A stretch of 64,000 nt of DNA from positions 62,001 to 126,000 of the forward strand of contig JANMYM010000083.1 of NCBI GenBank assembly GCA_031382085.1. The letters are read 5' to 3'. The notes under the pieces were generated by a model that was not told where the DNA came from, did not search any database, and saw only the letters and a program-made list of their open reading frames with translations. This document shows positions 50,961-59,688 of the stretch, piece by piece. Origin of the DNA: UBA964 sp031382085. Its GTDB lineage: Bacteria > Pseudomonadota > Gammaproteobacteria > Steroidobacterales > Steroidobacteraceae. Made by a program: the position numbers and the translations under genes. Within the stretch, counting starts at the first letter, position 1, and every line of letters begins with the position of its first letter.

Positions 50961-53900
50961 ATGGCAGGGGGCATCAGCAACAGCACTGACATCGCGATTG
51001 TAGGCATGGCCATACGTGTGCCAGGCGCCGCCACGCCGGAGAAATTTTGGGCGAACCTCGCGGCCGGCGTAGAGTCGGTCGAGCATTACACCGACGCGGA
51101 TCTCGTGGCACGCGGAGTATCGCCGGGATTGCTCGCGCACCCCAACTACGTCCGCGCGGGTATTCCGCTCCAGGGCTTCGACCAGTTCGACCCTGAGTTC
51201 TTCGGCTTCAGCCCAAAGGAAGGCGCGATCATCGACCCTCAGCACCGCCACTTCTACGAGGTGGCGTGGGAGGCGCTTGAACGCGCGGGCCACCCGCCCA
51301 GCAGCTTCGACGGTTCAATCGGCGTATTCGCCGGTTGCGGCATGAACGCCTACTTTACCTTCAACCTGCTAACAAACACGGAGCTCCTCGAGACTGTCGG
51401 TCTGTTCCTGCTGCGACACACCGGCAACGACAAGGACTTTCTGGCGACGCGCGCGTCGTACGCCTTCAATCTAAAGGGCCCGAGTGTCAACGTGCAAACG
51501 GCGTGCTCGACGTCGCTCGTCGCGACACATCTGGCGGTGCAAAGCCTCCTAACAGAAGAGTGCGACATGGCACTCGCCGGCGGCGTCACGATCGAAATCC
51601 CCCACGGGGTCGGATATCTGTACCGGGAAGGTGAAGTGCTCTCGCCCGACGGCCACTGCCACGCGTTCGATCACCGCTCGAAAGGAACCGTGTTCGGCAG
51701 CGGTGCCGGCGTCGTGGTGTTACGGCGCCTTGCCGACGCAGTCGCCGATGGCGATCACATTCACGCCGTCATCAAAGGCACGGCCATCAATAATGATGGC
51801 TCACGCAAGGTCGGTTACCTCGCACCCAGCGTCGACGGCCAAGCGGCTGCGATTGCCGAGGCGCTCGCCGTTGCCGACGTCCCCGCGAGCACGATTACCT
51901 ACGTCGAATGTCACGGCACGGCGACGCCCATCGGCGATCCAATCGAAATTGCCGCCCTGACGCTTGCCTTTCGCGCGTCGGGCGCAACCGCCGATGGCTA
52001 CTGCCGAGTAGGTTCGGTCAAGACAAACATTGGCCACCTGGACACTGCAGCCGGGGTCGCCAGCCTAATCAAAGCCGCGCTTGCTCTCGAGCACAAACGA
52101 ATTCCGCCGTCACTGAACTTCGAGAAGCCGAATCCCAACATCGACTTCGCGAACAGTCCGTTCATAGTCGCGACCGAGTTGAGCGAGTGGGAGCCAGGCG
52201 CGACACGCCGGCGCGCCGCCGTCAATTCTCTTGGCGTCGGTGGCACCAACGCGTTTGTTGTCCTGGAGGAAGCGCCGGCCGAGCACCCTGCACGGGCCAA
52301 TGCGAAACCGCAGTTACTCATGCTGTCGGCGCGTCATCGCGCTTCGATCGACAACGCGTCGATGTCGTTGGCGGCCTGGCTGCGGGCGCACTCTGGCCAG
52401 CCGCTCGCCGACATCGCGTACACGCTGCACGTGGGTCGGGAGATGTTCGAGCAGCGCCGCATTGTCGTCGCTTCGAGTCACGAAGAAGCGGCAGGCCTGC
52501 TGGAGGCCGGCGACGCTCAGCGTGTATTCACACATCGCGTAGAAAAGGAGCATCCGTCGCTGGTCTTCATGTATCCGGGCGGAGGTGCGCAATACTTCCG
52601 AATGGGCTCGGGTCTTTATGAAGCAGAGCCGCTGTTTCGCGAGCACGTCGACCGCGGTCTCGCACTCTTGAAATCGCGCTGCGGGACGGATCTGTCTCAA
52701 TTCCTGCTCGGCGCGCCGGAGCAACGTGACGAAGCCACTCGGCTACTCGCCAGACCCGCCATACAGCTGCCGTTGACGTTTCTTGTCGAGTACGCGCTGA
52801 CGAAGCTATGGGAGCAATACGGGCTCAGGCCTGAGAGCGTCATCGGCCACAGCATGGGAGAGAACACCGCGGCTTGCATCGCAGGCGTGTTCTCGTTTGA
52901 GGATACCCTTGGTCTTCTGTTGTTGCGCGGCCAGCTCGTCGAGGAGGCGCCGGCTGGCGGCATGCTCAGTGTGCCGCTGTGCGCCAACGAACTCAGGGAA
53001 ATCATCGGCGACAAGCTCGACATCGCCGCAGCGAATAGCCCGCAACTTTCGGTCGCCTCGGGACCGTCGCATGAGATCGAGGCACTCGCTGCGAAACTCG
53101 CGACGATGAACATCGACGCGCGGCGCGTGAGCGTCAGCGTTGCGGCGCACTCGCGCTTGCTCAATGGCGTCCTTGAGCGCTTCCGTGCTTACTTGCAACG
53201 CATTCGGTTGAGCCCGCCGAACCTCGAGATCATCTCGAATCGAACCGGCGGGCGCCTCGACGCAACCGCGGCCGTTGATCCCGAGTACTGGGTGCAGCAT
53301 CTGCGGAACACTGTTCGATTCGACGATGGCATCACCACTCTGCTCGAAAGGCCCGAGCGCGTCTTCCTGGAAGTGGGCCCGGGCAACATGTTGAGCTCGT
53401 TCGCGCGCCAGAATCCGAGGATATCGGGGCAGCGAGTGTTCGCGTCGATGCGGCATCCAGACGACCCGGTTGCCGACGAGGTCTACTTCCGAACAACGAT
53501 AGGGCGTTTGTGGGCGATCGGCGTACCGGTCTCGCCGCAGAAACTCTATCCTGCGCGTCGACGCCGTGTGCCGTTGCCGACGTATTCATTTCAGCACGCG
53601 CGCTATTGGGTCGATCGCAGCCGCGAAACTGCGCTCGACGGCGAGGCCGTATTGCGACCGTTGCGCTTGGCCGAACCGAGCGACTGGTACCACGAGATTC
53701 GCTGGATACAGCAGGGCATTCTCGAGACCGACTTCGAACCGAAGACGTGGCTCGTATTTCAGGATCGAGAGCCACTATCGGAAGCGCTCGTCTCCAGGCT
53801 GCGAACCGCGGGGCACCGTGTCATTGCGGTGCAAGCCGGCGACACCTTTGCGCGCCTCGACGACAGCAGCTATGCGCTGGCGCCCGAAGCCGGCGGCGCC

Positions 53901-56900
53901 GGCTATCAGAATCTCATCGACGCGTTGCTCGAGCGCGACCAGATTCCTGATCGTGTGCTGCACACTTGGCTCGTCACCTGGGATCGAAAATTTCGGCCGG
54001 GCCAAACCTTTTTCCACCGCAATCAGGAGCGCGGCTTCTATTCGTTGTTTTATTTGGCGCGTGCTTGGGGCAAAGCGATGCTGGCCGACCGCCCGTTGCA
54101 TATAGTCGTCCTTGGGAACGGTACACTGAGCGTCGCAGGCGAGCGTCCCCTTCATCCCGACAAAAGCACCGTTCTCGGTCCGTGCCTGGTGATCCCGCGC
54201 GAGCTGTCGTCGACTAGCTGCAAATTCGTGGACATCGGAGTCGAGGCGACGACACAAGAGCGCGGACGCAAGCCTCCTGTGGCGTCGCCGACCGCGTCCG
54301 TTGCGCTCATCGACGCGCTCGAAATCGAGCTTGCCGCACCCGCACAGACCGAAACCGTCGCTTGGCGCACCGGCGTTCGTTGGCGGCGGCACGTCGTTGC
54401 ATTACGGAATGGCCGCGAACGCTCGCCGCCGGCGCAGCGGTTGCGTCAAAAAGGTGTTTACACCATCACTGGCGGCCTTGGCGGAATCGGCGGCGAGGTC
54501 GCGGCTTGGCTCGCCGAACGATATGCGGCGCGCCTCCTCCTCATCGCCCGCACACCGCTGCCCAAGCGCGAAGACTGGGACGACTGGTTACGTGGTCATC
54601 CGGCTGAGGATTCGATCAGCCACTCGATCGTCAAGGTCAGAAGGCTCGAAAGTCTCGGGGGTACCGTATTGCCATTGGCCGCAGATGTTTCCGTCGCGGA
54701 GCAGCTGCGCGACGCGATAGCCGAGGGCCGCCGAACCTTCGGCGAGATCAACGGCGTGTTCCATGCGGCTGGCGTGGTTCGCGATGGCTTGATCCAACTC
54801 AAGAGTCCGCGCGACATCGAGGACGTCATGGCGGCGAAGGTCTACGGCACGGTGATGCTGGACGAAATCTTTCGCGATTCGCCGTTGGACTTCATGATTC
54901 TGTTCGCGTCGACCAGCTCCCTGGTTGCGCCCCAAGGGCAGATTGACTATGTCGGCGCCAACTCGTTCGTCAATTCCTTCGCCGAATCTTGCCATGGCGC
55001 GCGCCGGTATCCGGTCACGGCAATCAATTGGGGTATTTGGCGCGACGTCGGGTTCGCGGCGATGATCGATGTGCATGCGGCGACCGCCGCAGCGACCGCA
55101 GACGCAGACGTCGCGCATGGCTCGATGACACTGATCGAGCATCCTTTGTTCCATCGCCGTTATGCGTCGCGCGACGGCGTTGCACAGCTGCACGTCATCG
55201 AAGGCACGTTAGCAAGCGATCACTGGCTTATCGACGAACATCGCCTCGGCACGGGCGAGGCTTTGCTGCCCGGTACCGGCTATATCGAAGTCATTCGCGC
55301 GGCGCTTGCCGAGATCGGCGACCGGGGGCCCTGGGAGATGGCGAATCTTCTGTTCCGCAGCCCGCTGTTTGTGCGCGACAAGGAGAGGCGACCGATTCGC
55401 GTTCGCCTCGTCGGCGACGATCGCCGTTGGGAAATTGCCGTGTTGGCCAAAAGCCGCGCCGATACGTCCGCCGACCCGTGGGAGCTATACGCGACCGCAA
55501 CGGTTTCGCACAACCTGGGGACCCGACCGCCTGCGAGCCGGGCCGCTATCGACGCGGCTGCACTCGAGGGCACCAAAACCGCAGCGGCCGGCAATGCGGC
55601 GCTGCGCATGCGCCAGGAAGATCACCTGCGACTTGGGCCGCGGTGGCAGGTACTCAAGACGGTCACAATCGGCCGCTCCGAAGCGCTGGCCGAATTAAGC
55701 TTGCCTAACGAATACGCCTGCGAGCTCCCTGTTTTTTTGCTCCACCCCGCGCTGCTCGACGCCGCGACCGGATACGCGATGGACTTGATCCCAGGGTATG
55801 CCGCGCAAGAAGTCCCGCAGGACCTTTGGGTACCGCTCAGCTATCGGCGCATCATTTTCCATGCGCCGTTGACGGGCTCGGTCGTTAGCCGAGTGAAGAT
55901 CAACGACGAGAGCTCGATCGACCACGGCTTTGCCTCCTTCGACGTGCAAGTCTTCGACACAAGTGGCGCGCTGCTTGTCGACATCGCTGACCTCACGCTG
56001 CGACGCGCGGACAAGGCCATGCGCGACAGTGGGAGTAACGAAGCAGCTTCGCACATGCGAGTCGATGGGCGCCAGCGCGCGAAACCCACGTCTCCCGCAG
56101 AGGCCGCACTGCACTACAACGTGACGCAGGGCATCGGCACTCGCGAGGGACTGGCAGCGCTCGAACGGATCTTGGCAGGGTCGATGCCCGCCACGGTCGT
56201 CGTGAGCTCGATGGGTATCGACGCGCTCGCAACGCAAGCGACAGCCATCACGCAACTTGCCTCACGAACCGACGAAACACGGTTCGCGCGGCCCGAGCTC
56301 GCGAGCAACTTCGAACCTCCTCGCGATGCGGTCGAGCAAGAGCTCGCGGCTCTTTGGGGCAAGCTGCTCGGCGTCGAAGGCATCGGCATTCGCGACAGCT
56401 TCTTCGATTTGGGTGGGCACTCGCTCATCGCCGTGCGCTTGTTCAACGCGATCGTCGATCGCTACAAGCTCGATCTGCCGATGTCCGTGTTGCTCCAGGC
56501 GCCGACCATCGCCGGTCTTGCGGAGAGAATCCGCGGCAACGAGCCGCTCAACGACGCTAGCGCTGTGGCTGCTCCGGTTAATGCGGCGAGTGCGACGCAA
56601 CTGCGGCACGTCGTGTCGATGCGCGCCGGGTCCGTCGGCGCCGGCACTCCGCTTTTCATGGTGGCCGGCATGTTCGGCAATGTGCTCAACCTGAGCCACC
56701 TCGCCAACCTGCTCGGCGACGACCGCCCCTTCTTGGCATTACAGGCACGCGGCCTATACGGCGACTCCGAGCCGCACGAGACGTTCGAGGAGATGGCGAC
56801 CGACTACATTGCCGAATTGCGTCAGGTGCAGCCGCACGGACCGTACCTCTTGGGCGGTTTCTCGGGCGGCGGTCTCGTTGCATTCGAGATGGCGCAACAG

Positions 56901-57437
56901 CTCATCGCGGCAGGTGAAGAAATCATCACCGTGCTGTTGCTCGACACACCTGCCCGAAAGCTCTGGAGGCTCAGCTTCGGGGACCGACTGTCGATGATGC
57001 TGCAAGGGCTGCGCACTGAAGGCTGGCGGTTCGCCGCGCAGAAGCTGCGCAACCGCGCGGCCTGGAAACGTCAGCAGAGCGAAAGCCGGGCGCAAGCTGC
57101 AGCGCAAGCTCGTGAGGGTGGAGTGACGTTCCAGTCGCAGCGCATCGGCGCGGCGTTCATTCGCGCGCTGGCCCGCTACGTTGTCCGCAGGGTCGCAGTC
57201 CCTGCGGCGGTCTTTCGACCCAAGCTCGACGTTCGTTTCAAGCTCAGTGACGGGCGCATGATCGACTCCAAGCGCGACCTGGTTGCGCCAGACAACGGGT
57301 GGACGCCGTTCGTAGAACGACTTGACGTTTACGAGGTACCGGGCAACCACGACAGCATGGTTCTCGAGCCCAACGTGCGTGTGGTGGTTGCCCTCATGAG
57401 GCGCGCGATTGCTGCTGCGGAGGATAAAGCCCGTTGA
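50961..57437 (+). CDS. Single-module type I polyketide synthase, KS-AT-KR-DH-ACP-TE
   Basis: 2158 residues. The ketosynthase (about 5-430) has Cys182 (QTACSTSL), His318 (ECHGTATP) and His359 (NIGHLDTA). The acyltransferase has Ser631 (GHSMGEN) and the selectivity-site sequence VAAH ending at His730, unlike the usual HAFH or YASH. A ketoreductase starts at GGLGGIGG near 1171 with YxxxN in QIDYVGAN. The dehydratase has His1427 (DEHRLGTGEALLPG, one residue longer than the HxxxGxxxxP consensus) and Asp1600. The carrier Ser1821 is in LGGHSLIA and the thioesterase Ser1968 in GFSGGG. KR before DH is an unusual order. There is no enoyl reductase. The next gene (Ccr) overlaps its stop. Confidence 0.93.
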   Translation: MAGGISNSTDIAIVGMAIRVPGAATPEKFWANLAAGVESVEHYTDADLVARGVSPGLLAHPNYVRAGIPLQGFDQFDPEFFGFSPKEGAIIDPQHRHFYEVAWEALERAGHPPSSFDGSIGVFAGCGMNAYFTFNLLTNTELLETVGLFLLRHTGNDKDFLATRASYAFNLKGPSVNVQTACSTSLVATHLAVQSLLTEECDMALAGGVTIEIPHGVGYLYREGEVLSPDGHCHAFDHRSKGTVFGSGAGVVVLRRLADAVADGDHIHAVIKGTAINNDGSRKVGYLAPSVDGQAAAIAEALAVADVPASTITYVECHGTATPIGDPIEIAALTLAFRASGATADGYCRVGSVKTNIGHLDTAAGVASLIKAALALEHKRIPPSLNFEKPNPNIDFANSPFIVATELSEWEPGATRRRAAVNSLGVGGTNAFVVLEEAPAEHPARANAKPQLLMLSARHRASIDNASMSLAAWLRAHSGQPLADIAYTLHVGREMFEQRRIVVASSHEEAAGLLEAGDAQRVFTHRVEKEHPSLVFMYPGGGAQYFRMGSGLYEAEPLFREHVDRGLALLKSRCGTDLSQFLLGAPEQRDEATRLLARPAIQLPLTFLVEYALTKLWEQYGLRPESVIGHSMGENTAACIAGVFSFEDTLGLLLLRGQLVEEAPAGGMLSVPLCANELREIIGDKLDIAAANSPQLSVASGPSHEIEALAAKLATMNIDARRVSVSVAAHSRLLNGVLERFRAYLQRIRLSPPNLEIISNRTGGRLDATAAVDPEYWVQHLRNTVRFDDGITTLLERPERVFLEVGPGNMLSSFARQNPRISGQRVFASMRHPDDPVADEVYFRTTIGRLWAIGVPVSPQKLYPARRRRVPLPTYSFQHARYWVDRSRETALDGEAVLRPLRLAEPSDWYHEIRWIQQGILETDFEPKTWLVFQDREPLSEALVSRLRTAGHRVIAVQAGDTFARLDDSSYALAPEAGGAGYQNLIDALLERDQIPDRVLHTWLVTWDRKFRPGQTFFHRNQERGFYSLFYLARAWGKAMLADRPLHIVVLGNGTLSVAGERPLHPDKSTVLGPCLVIPRELSSTSCKFVDIGVEATTQERGRKPPVASPTASVALIDALEIELAAPAQTETVAWRTGVRWRRHVVALRNGRERSPPAQRLRQKGVYTITGGLGGIGGEVAAWLAERYAARLLLIARTPLPKREDWDDWLRGHPAEDSISHSIVKVRRLESLGGTVLPLAADVSVAEQLRDAIAEGRRTFGEINGVFHAAGVVRDGLIQLKSPRDIEDVMAAKVYGTVMLDEIFRDSPLDFMILFASTSSLVAPQGQIDYVGANSFVNSFAESCHGARRYPVTAINWGIWRDVGFAAMIDVHAATAAATADADVAHGSMTLIEHPLFHRRYASRDGVAQLHVIEGTLASDHWLIDEHRLGTGEALLPGTGYIEVIRAALAEIGDRGPWEMANLLFRSPLFVRDKERRPIRVRLVGDDRRWEIAVLAKSRADTSADPWELYATATVSHNLGTRPPASRAAIDAAALEGTKTAAAGNAALRMRQEDHLRLGPRWQVLKTVTIGRSEALAELSLPNEYACELPVFLLHPALLDAATGYAMDLIPGYAAQEVPQDLWVPLSYRRIIFHAPLTGSVVSRVKINDESSIDHGFASFDVQVFDTSGALLVDIADLTLRRADKAMRDSGSNEAASHMRVDGRQRAKPTSPAEAALHYNVTQGIGTREGLAALERILAGSMPATVVVSSMGIDALATQATAITQLASRTDETRFARPELASNFEPPRDAVEQELAALWGKLLGVEGIGIRDSFFDLGGHSLIAVRLFNAIVDRYKLDLPMSVLLQAPTIAGLAERIRGNEPLNDASAVAAPVNAASATQLRHVVSMRAGSVGAGTPLFMVAGMFGNVLNLSHLANLLGDDRPFLALQARGLYGDSEPHETFEEMATDYIAELRQVQPHGPYLLGGFSGGGLVAFEMAQQLIAAGEEIITVLLLDTPARKLWRLSFGDRLSMMLQGLRTEGWRFAAQKLRNRAAWKRQQSESRAQAAAQAREGGVTFQSQRIGAAFIRALARYVVRRVAVPAAVFRPKLDVRFKLSDGRMIDSKRDLVAPDNGWTPFVERLDVYEVPGNHDSMVLEPNVRVVVALMRRAIAAAEDKAR

Positions 57438-58696
57438 TGGCCATCAAAAAAGACCTGTATGAGCTCGGCGAAACGCCCCCAATGGGCCACGTGCCACGCA
57501 GGATGTATGCGAGCGTCATTAGACCCGAACGTTACGGTGAGCCCCGAGACGCTTTCGCCAGGGAAGTCGTCGAGGTCCCGCAATTCGGACCTCGCCAGGT
57601 GCTCGTTTGGGTAATGGCCGCTGGCATCAACTACAACAACGTCTGGGCCAGCCTTGGCAAGCCAATCGACGTCGTCGGCGAGCGCATGAAACATAACAAA
57701 TCTGAGCCGCCCTTCCATGTCGGCGGATCCGATGCGTCCGGGATCGTGTGGGCCGTCGGCAAAGACGTGAAAAACACGAAGGTTGGCGATCACGTCGTCC
57801 TGTCATGCGCGATGTGGGACGAGAACGCGGACGATGTCCGAGCCGGCGCGGACCCGATCACGTCCGCAAGCACAAGGATCTGGGGCTACGAAGAAAATTG
57901 GGGGTCGTTCGCGCAGCTCACGAAGGTCGACGACTACCAATGTCACGCCAAGCCTCCAGCGCTCTCCTGGGATGCTGCGGCGGCGTACATGCTCGTCGGC
58001 GCCACGGCCTACCGGCAGCTGCTGGGTTGGCCGCCACACGTCGTGGGCCTAGGCACGCTCGTGCTCGTTTGGGGAGGCGCCGGCGGTCTCGGCTCCATCG
58101 CCATCCAGATCACGAAGGCCAAAGGCGGCATACCGATCGCTGTTGTTTCGTCCGCCGAAAGAGCGGACTTCTGCAGGCGCATTGGAGCCGCCGGCGTCAT
58201 CGACCGCAGCGAGCCGGCATTCACTCATTGGGGTCGATTGCCCGATATCGATGATGCCGCAGCCGTCGCCCGCTGGATGGAGGGAGCGAATGCGTTCCGC
58301 AAACGCTGGGCCGAAGTGACCGGCTCGCGCCGGGGCCCGCGCATCGTCGTAGAGCATCCTGGCGAAGCGACGATTCCGACCTCGCTGCTCGTGTGTGACA
58401 GCGCCGGAATGGTCGTTACGTGTGCCGGCACGACGGGGTACAACGCTGACATCGATTTGCGCTACTTGTGGATGCGGCAGAAACGGCTCCAAGGTTCACA
58501 TTTCGCGAATATCGAGCAGTGCCGCGCTCTCAACGAGATGGTCGCTGCGGGGACGGTGGACCCGGTACTGTCGCGGACCTTCGAGTTTGACGAGCTCGGC
58601 CTCGTTCACCAGCTATTGCGCGAGAATCGGCTCCCCCCCGGCAACGCTGCTGTATTCGTCAACGCCACACGCACCCGCGGCGTCGCAAAAATCTAA
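57437..58696 (+). CDS. ccr: Crotonyl-CoA carboxylase/reductase homologue
   Basis: 419 residues from ATG 57437, which shares a base with the PKS stop (TGATG). Family segments are YELGETPPMGHVPRRMYASV near the start, VMAAGINYNNVWASLGKPID, GYEENWGSFAQ, the cofactor region VWGGAGGLGSIAIQI, and QGSHFANIEQC near the C-terminus. Ccr enzymes reductively carboxylate crotonyl-CoA (or longer enoyl-CoA) to ethylmalonyl-CoA. PKS-linked copies supply unusual extender units. That role fits this position, but a housekeeping ethylmalonyl-CoA pathway role cannot be excluded. Its end overlaps the convergent glycosyltransferase gene by 4 bp. Confidence 0.92.
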   Translation: MAIKKDLYELGETPPMGHVPRRMYASVIRPERYGEPRDAFAREVVEVPQFGPRQVLVWVMAAGINYNNVWASLGKPIDVVGERMKHNKSEPPFHVGGSDASGIVWAVGKDVKNTKVGDHVVLSCAMWDENADDVRAGADPITSASTRIWGYEENWGSFAQLTKVDDYQCHAKPPALSWDAAAAYMLVGATAYRQLLGWPPHVVGLGTLVLVWGGAGGLGSIAIQITKAKGGIPIAVVSSAERADFCRRIGAAGVIDRSEPAFTHWGRLPDIDDAAAVARWMEGANAFRKRWAEVTGSRRGPRIVVEHPGEATIPTSLLVCDSAGMVVTCAGTTGYNADIDLRYLWMRQKRLQGSHFANIEQCRALNEMVAAGTVDPVLSRTFEFDELGLVHQLLRENRLPPGNAAVFVNATRTRGVAKI

Positions 58697-59688
58697 CGAA
58701 AAGTCAGGATGTTGCGTGGCGCCAGGCCCCGGGTCCCTTTGCGCAGCGCGCTATTGCGCAGCAAGTCGCGGACAAACTGTGGCGAGGCTTGCTCTGGATT
58801 CTTGCGCATGAGGTTGCGCAGGCTCCACATCCAGTGGGCCAGGATCACGAGTACATCCGTGAGCGCCGCGTAGGTGAGGCCGTGATTCAGCACGAAGTAG
58901 CGCCGTCGCGATTCGTACCAATAGTCTGGCAAACGCTGCGGCGGCCAGTCGCGTTTCGTAACGCCAGACGACTGTCCGACGAAATGAACGATTCGGCTTT
59001 GCGGAACGTGCCAGCACTGCCAACCCGCCCTTCTGGCACGCAACGTGAAGTCCGTCTCTTCGTAATAGAGGAAGTACTCTTCGTCGAGCGTGCCTACGTC
59101 TTCGAAGACTGTACGTCGCACAATCATTGCCGCGCCGGACACCCAATCCACTTGCCGTGCGTGTTCTGGGATGCCGATGCGTGTGATGATCGAAGCCGCG
59201 AGCCTGTCGAAGAGGCCGAGGCGCAGATAATGGCCAAACTCGCCCAACGCGCTTGGGAAACGAAAGCAACAGAACTGCGATGTGCCGTCGGCGTCCTCGC
59301 TGCAACCGCCTGCTATGCCGACGCTAGGGTGCGCGTGCATGAAATCGACGAGAATGCGCAGCGCTCCAGGCCGCACGATGGTGTCCGGGTTCAAGAACAT
59401 CACGAAATCGGACAGAGCGCCGCGCGACCTCAGTGCGCGGATGGCGACGTTCGAGCCGTACGCAAATCCACCATTTCGCGGAGCTTCGATCAACGTGACC
59501 CAGCGGCTCCAGCCACGCTGCTCGACGGCGCCACGAATATTACTCGCCGAGCCGTCTTGAGAATCGTTGTCCACGACCTCGACGCGCAAATCCTCGATGT
59601 CCTCGAGATGGCTCTGCAGCGACTGCAGCGCGGCGACAGTCAGTTCGGGAGAGCGCCAGTTGACGATGACGACGGTTAGCGAAGTCAT
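58693..59688 (-). CDS. Family 2 glycosyltransferase (rhamnosyltransferase-like)
   Basis: 331 residues. GT-A fold start LTVVIVNWRSPELTVAALQS, VEVVDNDSQDGS, VMFLNPDTIVRPGALRI with the metal-binding region, and the acceptor loop EEYFLYYEETDFTLRARRAG. This is the WbbL-like group that transfers rhamnose or a similar deoxysugar from a dTDP-donor, in keeping with rmlD at the other end of the locus. Cytoplasmic, membrane-associated. Its ATG overlaps the WecG-STAS gene's stop (59685-59688), so these two are co-translated. Confidence 0.88.
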   Translation of the reverse strand: MTSLTVVIVNWRSPELTVAALQSLQSHLEDIEDLRVEVVDNDSQDGSASNIRGAVEQRGWSRWVTLIEAPRNGGFAYGSNVAIRALRSRGALSDFVMFLNPDTIVRPGALRILVDFMHAHPSVGIAGGCSEDADGTSQFCCFRFPSALGEFGHYLRLGLFDRLAASIITRIGIPEHARQVDWVSGAAMIVRRTVFEDVGTLDEEYFLYYEETDFTLRARRAGWQCWHVPQSRIVHFVGQSSGVTKRDWPPQRLPDYWYESRRRYFVLNHGLTYAALTDVLVILAHWMWSLRNLMRKNPEQASPQFVRDLLRNSALRKGTRGLAPRNILTFR

